Below, piece by piece: positions 35,838 through 44,729 of a stretch of DNA of 64,000 nucleotides. Source of the DNA: Corynebacterium canis (GTDB taxonomy: Bacteria > Actinomycetota > Actinomycetes > Mycobacteriales > Mycobacteriaceae). Location of the stretch: the NCBI RefSeq assembly GCF_030408595.1, contig NZ_CP047080.1, forward strand, positions 423,831-487,830, in the 5' to 3' direction. The translations under genes and the position numbers were made by a program. The notes beneath the pieces were generated by a model. It was not told the origin of the DNA, searched no databases, and was given only the letters and a program-made list of their open reading frames with translations. The first letter of the stretch is position 1; each line of letters begins with the position of its first letter.

Positions 35838-36338
35838 ATGTCTGTACAGATCCCTCCGGTAGATCCGGACCGGACGTTTACTGCGGAGCAGCGCCGGGAG
35901 ATCGTGTTGGCCCATGCGGAGACCAAGCATGGTCTGAAGGGAGAGTTCCTCCGGGCGGCCGGGGTGACGCCGAGGCAGTTGTATTTGTGGCGGCGGCAGC
36001 TTGCGGCGGGCACGCTCGACATCGGGTTAACACCGCGAGAAAATATTCCTATGAGTGATGAAAATATCGTGGAGTTTTCTCGGCTGACACAGCGCAATCA
36101 GGAGTTGGAGGCGCTTAACGCCGAGCTGGGGGCGGAGCGTGCGAAGCTGGAGACCGAGCGCGCGAAGTGGGAGACTGCGCGCGCGAAGTGGGAAACACGT
36201 CACGCCAAATTGGAGGCGCGGATCGCTGAATTGGAAAAGGTGGTTGCGGATAAGGATGCTGCCACCACTGCGCATGCCAAGGCGGTGGAGGCGATGGGAA
36301 AAGCTATCGCCGCCATGCAAAAATATACCGATCGTTGA
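35838..36338 (+). CDS. IS OrfA (DNA-binding, coiled coil), copy 2
   Basis: Identical in sequence to the OrfA of copy 1: helix-turn-helix near residues 12-55 and a coiled coil with AKWET repeats. ATG 35838 follows AAGGAAGGTTCAAG. Stop TGA at 36336-36338 overlaps the OrfB ATG. Confidence 0.88.
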   Translation: MSVQIPPVDPDRTFTAEQRREIVLAHAETKHGLKGEFLRAAGVTPRQLYLWRRQLAAGTLDIGLTPRENIPMSDENIVEFSRLTQRNQELEALNAELGAERAKLETERAKWETARAKWETRHAKLEARIAELEKVVADKDAATTAHAKAVEAMGKAIAAMQKYTDR

Positions 36339-37426
36339 TGCGTGGTGGCCGGAAACTTTCCCCAGAGCAGCAAGCCGATTTCGATGAGTTCGTTAAGCTT
36401 GAAGACCATATTTTAGAGTTGCTTGCGGCGGCTGGCTATACCCAAAACGCGGCATTGAAGCTGCTTGGGCTTGCGAAAACAACCCTGTATTACCGGCGGC
36501 ATCCGCGGCCGAAGAAACCACCACAACACCCAAAGGCCGCGCCGCCGAAAACGATTAGCGCCCCGGAGCGTCAACGTATCGCCGCATTGCTTCGCGACGG
36601 TCGTGAGCAGGGATTATCGGTCTATAAAATCTTTTTCAGCCATGTCGATTCCGAGGAGCCCTTGCTCGGCTCATTGCGGACGTTTTACCGCGTGAACAAT
36701 GAAATCAAAACGGTGCCAGCACCGCTGCGCCACGGCGCGCCACGGGCGCCGCAACCACCACGAATAGTGACCGCGACACGGCCCGGCGAAGTCCTGTGCT
36801 GGGATATCACCTGGCTCCCCGGATCCTTTATGACCAAGGGATTTCACCTCTACACCGTGCTGGACTTGCACTCCCGTAAAATCGTCGGCCACACCGTACA
36901 ACTGCGCCAAGACAAACACATCGCCACCGACCTCATCGCCCAAGTCATCGCCGCCGAGCAGCTCAACCACGCCAAGGTCCGAGTCCTGCACACCGACAAC
37001 GGTGCTGTCATGACCTCCACCCAAATGCGCCAAATGCTCGACGCCAACGGCGTAGAACTCTCACTCATCCGCCCCGGAGTATCCAACGACAACCCTTTCG
37101 AAGAATCCTCCCACCGCACACTCAAACACCACCGCTACGCCTTAACCAGCTACCCCAATATCAAGGCCGCCGCCAACACCATGGCCTCCATCATCGACGC
37201 CTACAACAACCACGACCCACACAGCGGCCTCGCCGGATTCACCCCACAACAGGTCTACACCGGCGAATGGAAACCACTACTCAAACACCGCAAAGCAAAG
37301 GAAGAAATCTACTACAACACCTACCCCCAACGACGCCCACCACGATCCATGTTCCAACCACCACCAGCCACCGTCGGCATCAAAATCGGAACACCACCAC
37401 CAACCCCACAAAACCAAGTACAATAA
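36338..37426 (+). CDS. IS transposase OrfB (DDE integrase), copy 2
   Basis: Identical to OrfB of copy 1, with the three acidic positions in CWDITW, HTDNG and FEESSHRTLK intact, so this copy should be able to mobilise both elements. The start overlaps the OrfA stop as TGATG. Confidence 0.92.
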   Translation: MRGGRKLSPEQQADFDEFVKLEDHILELLAAAGYTQNAALKLLGLAKTTLYYRRHPRPKKPPQHPKAAPPKTISAPERQRIAALLRDGREQGLSVYKIFFSHVDSEEPLLGSLRTFYRVNNEIKTVPAPLRHGAPRAPQPPRIVTATRPGEVLCWDITWLPGSFMTKGFHLYTVLDLHSRKIVGHTVQLRQDKHIATDLIAQVIAAEQLNHAKVRVLHTDNGAVMTSTQMRQMLDANGVELSLIRPGVSNDNPFEESSHRTLKHHRYALTSYPNIKAAANTMASIIDAYNNHDPHSGLAGFTPQQVYTGEWKPLLKHRKAKEEIYYNTYPQRRPPRSMFQPPPATVGIKIGTPPPTPQNQVQ

Positions 37427-37497
37427 AACCAAGAACAATCAAAGAAGTTCACAACTCAATGGCACGCGGCGGCAACCTATATCGGTTGTGTGCTGTT

Positions 37498-37633
37498 GAT
37501 GTTTTTTACACAAAAATTGGGATTCCGGTGTAAAAAATATCGCGGCGGGCTCGCTGGGCGGCTCGAAACGATGAAAATTACACAGAAATCGCGATTCGTG
37601 TGTAAAAAATATCAGTAGACAACGTTCAACTGT
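37498..37633 (-). repeat. Two-hairpin palindromic repeat, copy C
   Basis: Diverged, inverted relative to copies A and B. It keeps the terminal GTTGAACGTTGTCTACTGAT (read on the minus strand, right end) and both TTTTTTACAC/GTGTAAAA hairpins with AATTGGGATT- and AATCGCGATT-type loops. It starts about 25 bases from the right end of IS copy 2. Confidence 0.8.
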
Positions 37634-37911
37634 GCGCAATCTTCTGACCCTCGGGGTGCGGATCTAGCTCGGGCGACGTTAAGTCACGTATTCCGGCCAT
37701 GTCCCAATATGGGTAAGCGAATTCAACGCCTCAGCGGGGCTCCTACGGCGCCTCCAAAAACCTCGGCCCGCTAGCCGCACCAATGCCCGCGGCCCCGCAG
37801 CACCCTTTATCGCAACATACCTATAGGTTTTTCGCGCCCGCTTATGCGTTTATTGCTCACACTTGGGGGCGGCGCCTCGTGCGCGTGCGGGCGGTAGGCA
37901 TAATAGACGGC

Positions 37912-39255
37912 ATGACTCGACTTTTTGGAACTGATGGTGTGCGCGGATTGGCTAATAAAAGGCTGACCGCTCCGTTGGCCTTGCGGTTGGGTGCTGCGGC
38001 AGCTCACGTGCTTACAAGCGAAAACCGAACCTCTAAGCGGCGGCCCGTTGCGATCGTTGGCCGCGATCCTCGCGTGTCCGGTGAGATGCTTGCCGCAGCC
38101 CTAGCCGCTGGCATGGCGAGCCAGGGTGTTGACGTCCTTCGGGTCGGCGTCCTGCCCACCCCCGCCGTCGCGTTCCTCACCGATGATTATGGTGCGGATA
38201 TGGGCGTGATGATTTCCGCCAGCCATAACCCGATGCCCGATAATGGCATTAAGTTCTTTGCGGCGGGCGGGCACAAACTCGCCGATGAAGTTGAGGATGA
38301 GATTGAGGCGGCGATGGATCAGCTGCCGGAGGAGGGCCCGACCGGCCACGGCATTGGCCGCGTGTTGGAGGAATCCACGGACGCCACGGAGCGCTACCTG
38401 CAGCACCTTTCGAAGTCGATTCCCCACACGCTCCACGGCATTAAGGTGGTTGTGGACTGTGCAAATGGCGCAGCCTCGGAGGTCGCCCCGCTGGCGTACG
38501 GTGCCGCCGGGGCCGAGGTGATCCCGATCCATAACAGCCCGAATTCCTATAACATCAACGATCATTGCGGGTCCACGCATATTGAGCAGGTGCAAAAGGC
38601 CGTGGTGAAGCACGGCGCCGATATCGGTCTTGCCCACGATGGTGACGCGGACCGTTGCTTGGCTGTGGACGCCGACGGCAATATCGTCGACGGCGACCAG
38701 ATCATGGCGATCCTTGCCCTAGCGATGAAGGAAAACGGTGAGCTGCGCAAAAATACGCTGGTGGCCACCGTGATGTCCAACCTGGGCCTGAAGCTGGCGA
38801 TGGAGGGGGCCGGGATTACCCTGCGTACCACCGCTGTCGGTGACCGTTATGTGCTCGCCGATTTGAACGCCGGCGGGTTTAGCCTTGGCGGCGAGCAGTC
38901 CGGGCATATCGTGCTGCCGGATTACGGCACTACCGGCGATGGTGTGCTTACCGGGTTGGCGTTGATGGCGCGCATGGCCGAGTCCCGGCAGAGCTTGAAG
39001 GAGCTGGCCACCGTGATGACGGTACTGCCGCAGGTGCTTATCAACGTCCCGGTGGCGAACAAGGCTGTTATAGTCAATCACCCCAATGTGCGCGGCGCCA
39101 TCGAGTCGGCGGAGGCGGAACTTGGCGATACCGGCCGTATTCTGCTGCGCGCATCCGGAACGGAGGAGCTGTTCCGCGTGATGGTGGAAGCCCCCACGGA
39201 GGAAACCGCCCGCCGGGTCGCAGGCCGTCTCGCGGCCGTGGTTGCCGAGGTGTAG
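37912..39255 (+). CDS. glmM: Phosphoglucosamine mutase
   Basis: Converts glucosamine-6-P to glucosamine-1-P for UDP-GlcNAc and the cell wall. ATG 37912 gives 447 residues beginning [20 protein letters not shown]. The phosphoserine loop [16 protein letters not shown] is near residue 103, the Mg site DGDADRC near 242, and the sugar loop GEQSGH near 328. A CATAAT -10 candidate (37899-37904) ends seven bases before the ATG, so the mRNA may be leaderless; no ribosome binding site is seen. In mycobacteria glmM also follows rpsI; here about 15 kb of accessory DNA intervenes. Confidence 0.97.
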   Translation: MTRLFGTDGVRGLANKRLTAPLALRLGAAAAHVLTSENRTSKRRPVAIVGRDPRVSGEMLAAALAAGMASQGVDVLRVGVLPTPAVAFLTDDYGADMGVMISASHNPMPDNGIKFFAAGGHKLADEVEDEIEAAMDQLPEEGPTGHGIGRVLEESTDATERYLQHLSKSIPHTLHGIKVVVDCANGAASEVAPLAYGAAGAEVIPIHNSPNSYNINDHCGSTHIEQVQKAVVKHGADIGLAHDGDADRCLAVDADGNIVDGDQIMAILALAMKENGELRKNTLVATVMSNLGLKLAMEGAGITLRTTAVGDRYVLADLNAGGFSLGGEQSGHIVLPDYGTTGDGVLTGLALMARMAESRQSLKELATVMTVLPQVLINVPVANKAVIVNHPNVRGAIESAEAELGDTGRILLRASGTEELFRVMVEAPTEETARRVAGRLAAVVAEV

Positions 39256-39357
39256 CCAGGCCCGATCGGGGGTAGTGGGCGGCGTGGGTTGGGAACCTGT
39301 GGGGTGGTCCGCAACGTCTAAGGGGAAACGACTTGATTGCGGAACAAGGGGTTTGCG

Positions 39358-39657
39358 GTGGCAGGTTTCTCATTTGACGCAGACGCGGCGGGCACGCAGC
39401 TAGACCGCCTGATCGGAGAGTATGAGGATCGCCAGCGCGCCTACCAATCCACTTCGCCGAGCTTTCCGCAGCGCGCCACCGGCCAGGGCTTTGGCGGGCA
39501 TGGGCAGCGCATCGCGGAAATGTTGCAATCCGTCCACGAGGCGGGCCGGGAGCGCGCCGGGGCGCTCGCGGAGGGCTGCAGGTTCGCCCGCCAGGTGGTC
39601 GCTGAGCTGCAGGAAACGGATATTGATTTTGGCACGAGCCTTAAGGGGCTGCGGTGA
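39358..39657 (+). CDS. Small helical protein, possibly ESX-related
   Basis: Not recognised with certainty. From GTG 39358 (AAGGGG upstream) it has 99 residues, mostly helical, beginning MAGFSFDADAAGTQLDRLIG and ending DIDFGTSLKGLR. A TTG at 39337 is an alternative start. The size, lack of signal peptide and helix-turn-helix layout with a Gly-rich turn (QGFGGHGQR) resemble ESX substrates of the EspC/WXG type, but no WXG is present. Its stop overlaps the next start (GTGA). Confidence 0.55.
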   Translation: MAGFSFDADAAGTQLDRLIGEYEDRQRAYQSTSPSFPQRATGQGFGGHGQRIAEMLQSVHEAGRERAGALAEGCRFARQVVAELQETDIDFGTSLKGLR

Positions 39658-40562
39658 CGGCCATGGCGAACACTGCCGAATTGATCGGGGGCTATTCCGC
39701 GGCCGTTGATGATCTGCATGCTGCGGCCCGGGGCTTTTGGGCCGGTCCCGCGCTGAGTCCTACCGTATTGGCCAGCGCTGCCGCCACCGTCGATGGTGCG
39801 GATCCGGAAGCGTTGATAGCGCATGCTCAGCTCGCCGCCGGAGACCAACTGGCAATGGATGATTCCGATGGTGCGTTCGAAGAGCTGGGGGATGTCGCCG
39901 ACGGTGTGCTCCGTGAGGCATTGCAAATCCTGTCCTGTGACCTGCAGGAGTACCACCAGGCAAGCAAGAACGTGGAGCGGCAGGCCACCGAATGCGCCGC
40001 CGCCATCCACACCATTGCGGAGGATTCCGGGCAAACCTTGCTTGCCATGTGCGAGGAATTGCAACGCCTGATCGCGGTCCTCTGCGCTCAGCTGCACACC
40101 CTGGACCCCCAAGATCACGCCGCCGCGTTTCGCGCTTGCATCGATGCCGCCGCCGATCTGATCGATCGTTCCGGCACCCTGATCCTTGGGGTGTGCCAAG
40201 ACCGCGATGAGGCCCTGGGGCAGTGCTACGACACCCTCCTTGGAATCGGGAGCGAAGTGACAAACCAGCCCCCGCCCACCCTGCCGTTTTCACTCGCGCA
40301 ACCGCTGATGGGAGTGATGAATATCGGAGTGGCGCTAGCGGGCATCGCCCAAGCAATCCAGGAGGGCGCGCTCGCTACCGAACCCGAACCGGAACCGGAG
40401 CCGCAAATTGTTTCGGAACCAGCACCACAACCGCCGGAACCAGCACCAGAACCAGAACCAGAACCAGCGCCGCCCGCACAGACGGTGCCCGCGGCTGAGG
40501 TGGAGTCTGGGGGAGGCGGGGCGTCGACAAGCGGGGGAGCCAGGAAAGCAGGTGCGTGGTGA
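39654..40562 (+). CDS. Helical protein with Pro/Glu-rich tail, unknown
   Basis: 302 residues from GTG 39654, which overlaps the preceding stop. Residues 1-225 are long amphipathic helices (ANTAELIGGYSAAVDDLHAA; TECAAAIHTIAEDSGQTLLA). A hydrophobic stretch lies near residues 220-240, then an EPEPEPxPEP-type repeat region and a Gly/Ser tail. No enzyme motif is seen. Together with its neighbours it forms a tightly packed three-gene unit; the form resembles secretion substrates of type VII systems, which is inference. Confidence 0.6.
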   Translation: MTAMANTAELIGGYSAAVDDLHAAARGFWAGPALSPTVLASAAATVDGADPEALIAHAQLAAGDQLAMDDSDGAFEELGDVADGVLREALQILSCDLQEYHQASKNVERQATECAAAIHTIAEDSGQTLLAMCEELQRLIAVLCAQLHTLDPQDHAAAFRACIDAAADLIDRSGTLILGVCQDRDEALGQCYDTLLGIGSEVTNQPPPTLPFSLAQPLMGVMNIGVALAGIAQAIQEGALATEPEPEPEPQIVSEPAPQPPEPAPEPEPEPAPPAQTVPAAEVESGGGGASTSGGARKAGAW

Positions 40563-40765
40563 GTGGCAGCCCGGAATTCGCCGAATTTATAGAACAATTC
40601 CGCGCACGCGCGGCGCGACGCCTCATGGAATTCGAGGCCGAAATGGAAAAAACCCGCGCCACAACGACGCGGGCCATGCAACCCCCGCGGCAAGAACCCG
40701 TGGCCCAAGGGGCGCCGCTGCGCACCGGCCCCGTGCAGAGCGTGCTGCGCAGAAGGCGGCTATAA
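40556..40765 (+). CDS. Small basic protein, unknown
   Basis: 69 residues from GTG 40556 (GTG 40559 also possible), overlapping the preceding stop. One charged amphipathic helix (FAEFIEQFRARAARRLMEFE) is followed by a Pro/Gln-rich segment and a basic end VLRRRRL. No family recognised. Tight coupling to the two upstream genes supports expression. Confidence 0.5.
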   Translation: MVSGSPEFAEFIEQFRARAARRLMEFEAEMEKTRATTTRAMQPPRQEPVAQGAPLRTGPVQSVLRRRRL

Positions 40766-40767
40766 AA

Positions 40768-41601
40768 CTATGCGGAAAGGAAACCCGCAAGCGGGGAGGC
40801 CGAAGACACCTCCGCCATATTTGTCACGTGCTTCGCGTGCACCTCCAATGCGGAGAACGGCGCGTACTTCTTATCGCCCGCCAGGCGGTGCAGCAAGAAC
40901 CCGGTGATCAAGCCGCGCGCCGTTTCCTGGGCCGAGAACTCCGGCCAGCCGAGGCCCGCCACCGCCTTGAGCAGCACAGCCTCCGAAAATCCGTGCTGAG
41001 AACCGTTTGTGATGCTGCGGTACACCACCGGGCCCTTCCAGGCTTTGGCGAGGGCGATGGCATTGCCGCTGGTAAATACTGATTCCTTGCCGGAATCGAT
41101 AATCAGCCCCGGGATATCCACATTGTGGGCCGCGGACTCCGAAGACGGGCTCGTCATCGCCGGGTACAGCGCGACCACTGCGCGCGTTTTTGGACGCCCC
41201 GCCGCCGCCAACACCGCGCAACCCGCGCCCATGCCGTGCCCGACGAAACCCAATTTGCCGGGGGAAACGGTGATCTTCCCATTGCCTAATTTCACGCCGG
41301 CGGCGATCTGCAATGCCGACTCTAAATCCGCCGAAAAGCCGCGATGGTTCGGGGCGATACCCTGCTCCGTATTCGGCGCGGCAACGACAAAACCCCAGCT
41401 AGCAAGGTGTTTTAGGGTATTGTGATAACGGGAAACATCCGTCATCCAATCATGCCCAAACGCCACGGCTGGCAACCCCGAACCCTCGGCGGGTGTGTAC
41501 ACTTTGCCTGGCAGGCCGGCGAATTCAAGGTCACCAACCAGGACACGATGGGGACCACGCTTACTTAGCTTAGGAAGTTGCTTCTTTAGATTCTCAGCCA
41601 C
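40768..41601 (-). CDS. Alpha/beta-hydrolase fold protein lacking the nucleophile
   Basis: 277 residues with the dienelactone-hydrolase/PET-hydrolase-like order: oxyanion region AVAFGHDWMTD near 47, nucleophile elbow FVGHGMGAGCA near 120, acid strand IPGLIIDSGKES near 165, and a His in NGSQHGFSE near 202. The elbow reads G-H-G-M-G where active members have G-H-S-M-G, so the nucleophile Ser is Gly. There is no signal peptide. It may bind rather than hydrolyse. It is convergent with the small gene at 40556. Confidence 0.75.
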   Translation of the reverse strand: MAENLKKQLPKLSKRGPHRVLVGDLEFAGLPGKVYTPAEGSGLPAVAFGHDWMTDVSRYHNTLKHLASWGFVVAAPNTEQGIAPNHRGFSADLESALQIAAGVKLGNGKITVSPGKLGFVGHGMGAGCAVLAAAGRPKTRAVVALYPAMTSPSSESAAHNVDIPGLIIDSGKESVFTSGNAIALAKAWKGPVVYRSITNGSQHGFSEAVLLKAVAGLGWPEFSAQETARGLITGFLLHRLAGDKKYAPFSALEVHAKHVTNMAEVSSASPLAGFLSA

Positions 41602-41751
41602 ATGCCTAAGAATAGTTCAACTGCGGCCCCCGCGGGAGACGTACGCAAACCCGTGACCAGCTTGTTAAACAATGCGGGGAGGGCGGGGGCTAATCCGGAA
41701 AGAAACGCAGGATAACGGCGGTCAATGTTGTGTGCAACGTGGGCTGGCGGG

Positions 41752-41764
41752 GGCGTCGATAAGC
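41752..41764 (+). repeat. GGCGTCGATAAGC motif, intergenic copy
   Basis: Exact 13-mer copy in the roughly 258-base gap between the hydrolase gene and glmS; a GTTGTGTGCAAC palindrome lies about 15 bases upstream. Confidence 0.6.
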
Positions 41765-41859
41765 ATCTTTCGGCGGCGAACCCCGGCTACTCAGCAACAA
41801 TAAGGGGTAACGATGAGCAATTCCTTGAATCTTAGCTGCTTTGCATTATTCTGTGGGCC

Positions 41860-43725
41860 ATGTGTGGAATCGTTGGATACGTTGGTGGCCGCAACGGCCT
41901 ACAAATCGGACTGGACGCGCTACGCCGCATGGAATACCGCGGATATGACTCCGCAGGCATCGCGGTCGCGGACGGCGCAGGCCACCTCAACGTAGTGAAA
42001 CGCGCCGGGAAACTCGCCAACCTTGAGGACCGCATCGCGGAAATCGGCGCGGACACATTGCAAGGCCACACCGCGATCGGGCACACCCGGTGGGCGACGC
42101 ACGGGCGACCCACCGACTCAAACGCCCACCCCCATCTGTCCTTCGATGGCAAGGTGAGCGTGGTGCACAACGGCATTATTGAGAATTTCGCGCCGCTGCG
42201 GGAACGCCTCACGCGCGCCGGGGTAGAACTGCAGAGCGAAACGGACTCCGAGGTGGCGGCGCACCTGGTGGCCTTGGCGTATGCGGAAGGGGACAGCGCC
42301 GGGGACTTCCAGGCCAGCGTGTTGGCCGTGCTGAACCAGCTAGAAGGCGCCTTTACGCTGCTGTTCCTGCACGCCGATCACCCCGATAAAATCATCGCCG
42401 CGCGGCGCTCCACCCCCCTGATGGTGGGCGTGGGGGAGGGGGAAATGTTCCTCGGTTCCGACGTCGCGGCCTTTATCGAATACACCCGGGACGCCGTTGA
42501 GCTGGACCAGGACAACGTGGTGATCATCACGGCGGATGGCTACCAGCTATTGGATTTCCAGGGCAATGCGGCGGAAGGCAAGCCGTTTGTGATCGATTGG
42601 GACCTCGCCGCCGCGGAGAAGGCCGGGTATGACTCCTTTATGATGAAGGAGATCCACGAGCAGCCCGCCGCCGTACGCGATACGCTCGCCGGGCACCTGG
42701 TGAATGGTCGAATCGTGCTGGACGAGCAAAACCTTTCGAACGCGGATTTGAAGGCCGTGAACAAGATCTTTGTGGTGGCGTGCGGATCCGCGTACCACTC
42801 CGGGTTGCTGGCGAAGTACGCCATCGAACACTGGGTGCGCATTCCCGTGGAAATCGAGGTGGCCTCCGAGTTCCGCTACCGCGACCCGGTGTTGGACTCC
42901 CGCACGCTGGTGGTGGCAGTTTCCCAGTCCGGGGAGACTGCCGACACCCTCGAGGCCGTGCGCCACGCCAAGCTGCAGGGTGCGAAAGTGCTTGCGGTAT
43001 GCAATACGAACGGTTCCCAGATTCCCCGGGAGTCCGACGCCGTGCTGTACACCCACGCCGGGCCCGAAATCGGCGTGGCTTCCACGAAGGCCTTCCTCGC
43101 ACAGGTGGCCGCGAACTACATCGTGGGCCTGGCATTGGCGCAGGCGAAGGGCACGAAATACCCGGATGAGATCGCCGATATTTGGGCGGACCTGGAGGCT
43201 ATCCCCGCCAAGATCGACGCCCTGCTGAGCTGCGAGGAGCAGGCCCGGCAGATCGCCGAAACCCTCGGCCCGATACCAACAATGCTATTCTTGGGGCGCG
43301 GTGTTGGCTATCCCGTAGCGTTGGAGGGTGCGTTGAAGCTCAAAGAGTTGGCGTATATCCACGCCGAGGGTTTCCCGGCCGGCGAGCTGAAACACGGCCC
43401 GATCGCCTTGATTGAGGACGATCTTCCGGTGGTCGTTGTGGTGCCTAGCCCGCGTGGCGTTAAGGTGCTGCACTCCAAGATTGTGTCCAACATTCAGGAG
43501 ATTCGGGCGCGCGGGGCGAAAACCATCGTGATCGCGGAGGAAGGCGATACCGCCGTTGAGCCTTACGCGAACTGGCTGATTCGCATTCCGGAATCCTCGT
43601 CGATTATGCAGCCGCTGCTCGCTACCGTGCCATTGCAGTTCCTTGCTGCGTTTATTGCGCGCGAATGCGGCAACGACGATATTGACAAACCACGTAACCT
43701 TGCGAAGTCAGTTACAGTGGAGTAA
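41860..43725 (+). CDS. glmS: Glutamine-fructose-6-phosphate aminotransferase
   Basis: Makes glucosamine-6-P from fructose-6-P and glutamine, feeding GlmM. ATG 41860 gives 621 residues beginning MCGIVGYVGG, with catalytic Cys2 after Met removal. The N-terminal glutaminase domain has GHTRWATHG near 72. Two SIS isomerase domains follow (VACGSAYHSG near 306; PTMLFLGRGVGYPVALEGAL region near 476), and the C-terminus ends DKPRNLAKSVTVE. CATTAT about a dozen bases before the ATG is a possible -10, so the mRNA leader may be very short. Confidence 0.97.
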   Translation: MCGIVGYVGGRNGLQIGLDALRRMEYRGYDSAGIAVADGAGHLNVVKRAGKLANLEDRIAEIGADTLQGHTAIGHTRWATHGRPTDSNAHPHLSFDGKVSVVHNGIIENFAPLRERLTRAGVELQSETDSEVAAHLVALAYAEGDSAGDFQASVLAVLNQLEGAFTLLFLHADHPDKIIAARRSTPLMVGVGEGEMFLGSDVAAFIEYTRDAVELDQDNVVIITADGYQLLDFQGNAAEGKPFVIDWDLAAAEKAGYDSFMMKEIHEQPAAVRDTLAGHLVNGRIVLDEQNLSNADLKAVNKIFVVACGSAYHSGLLAKYAIEHWVRIPVEIEVASEFRYRDPVLDSRTLVVAVSQSGETADTLEAVRHAKLQGAKVLAVCNTNGSQIPRESDAVLYTHAGPEIGVASTKAFLAQVAANYIVGLALAQAKGTKYPDEIADIWADLEAIPAKIDALLSCEEQARQIAETLGPIPTMLFLGRGVGYPVALEGALKLKELAYIHAEGFPAGELKHGPIALIEDDLPVVVVVPSPRGVKVLHSKIVSNIQEIRARGAKTIVIAEEGDTAVEPYANWLIRIPESSSIMQPLLATVPLQFLAAFIARECGNDDIDKPRNLAKSVTVE

Positions 43726-43742
43726 CGCTTTTCGACGCCCAG

Positions 43743-43770
43743 CCCCCTGCACCCCGGTGCGGGGGGTTTC
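43743..43770 (+). terminator. Terminator after glmS
   Basis: CCCCC-T-GCACC (43743-43753) pairs with GGTGCGGGGG (43756-43765), followed by TTT. A one-mismatch copy of the 13-mer (GCTTTTCGACGCC) lies just after the glmS stop at 43727. Confidence 0.75.
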
Positions 43771-43874
43771 GCGTTTGCGGGGGTAAAGCCAATATCGTGA
43801 GTGCATCGTTAGTGCGCCAAATTTGATAAGGGTGGTGGGGTACGAAAACTCGCCTACGCGGAAGGAAAACTCTA

Positions 43875-44651
43875 GTGGCTGTGGTCATGGCAATGCTGCT
43901 CCAACACGAAGCTGACCTGGGGGTTAACGAGGAAGAACTGAAAATCCAACTGGCTGAGGACTGGCCGGATTTTGACGTCTCCCAGCTGACCCGCACCGAA
44001 TCCGAAACCGGCGTGCTCGCGTTCACCTATGGCACCTACGTGATCATGGTGAGTTCGGTGCAGCGCCCCATGCAGGAACTCAATCACATCAGCGAACTCT
44101 GCGCCGCGAGCCGCCTCTGGCCGGACGAAGTTGCGTTCGATACCGACTATCAGGCGCACACCCTAGTCAGCGTCGCAGGGGTGGGGGAAGGCAACGAGAT
44201 GGAAGCATCCGCCATTCTCACCCGCGTCATCGCATCGCTTATCGCGATCGCCCCGCACGGTTTCGCAGTGTTCTGGGAAGGCGCCCAACACCTCGCATAC
44301 CCCGGCTTTGTCCGCGAAATCGCCCTGCAGGAACTTCCGCGGCCGTTGCCCGCCATCTGGGTCTCCTACAACATTGGCCCCGGGCCTAACGGCAAGATCG
44401 CCGCCCTGACCGTGGGCCTGGAACGGCTTGGGTTGATGGATGTGGAGCTGCCCGAAGTCAACGAACCCGGCCGCGAAACCCTGGAAACGCTGATCCGGAT
44501 GGCGGGCTACTTGATGGAAAACGGCCTGGTGATCAAGGATGGTGATTCCATCGGTGGCTTCGGGCCGGACAGTATCACCGCTGTGTACGGGCCGTCGATG
44601 ATTTCGGCGGATAAGACCGTGATCCAATTGCATAGGCAGCCGACCGCGTAG
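43875..44651 (+). CDS. DUF4261-like protein
   Basis: 258 residues from GTG 43875 (GAAGGAAAA eight bases upstream). Soluble, no membrane segment. The C-terminal half carries GYLMENGLVIKDGDSIGGFG and ITAVYGPSM, which match my recollection of the DUF4261 family. Function unknown; such proteins are scattered and often next to other DUF genes of toxin-immunity type. It is a single-gene unit after the glmS terminator. Confidence 0.65.
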   Translation: MAVVMAMLLQHEADLGVNEEELKIQLAEDWPDFDVSQLTRTESETGVLAFTYGTYVIMVSSVQRPMQELNHISELCAASRLWPDEVAFDTDYQAHTLVSVAGVGEGNEMEASAILTRVIASLIAIAPHGFAVFWEGAQHLAYPGFVREIALQELPRPLPAIWVSYNIGPGPNGKIAALTVGLERLGLMDVELPEVNEPGRETLETLIRMAGYLMENGLVIKDGDSIGGFGPDSITAVYGPSMISADKTVIQLHRQPTA

Positions 44652-44729
44652 CGTCCGTGCACGGCGGGCGACGTAAACCCCAGCCAACGAGGGATAACGC
44701 CGATCGCAGATGTTAGGCTTGCTACAACT

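Larger units (their letters stand above)
35762..37472 (+). mobile_element. IS3-like insertion sequence, copy 2
   Basis: 1,711 bp, same length as copy 1 and encoding identical OrfA and OrfB, but in the opposite orientation. Left end GTACCTTGCCATTGAAG, right end ACTCAATGGCACGCGGCGG. Flanking triplets are CAC (left) and CAA (right), so there is no perfect target duplication, unlike copy 1. The right end abuts palindromic repeat copy C. A promoter effect on neighbours is not evident. Confidence 0.92.
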
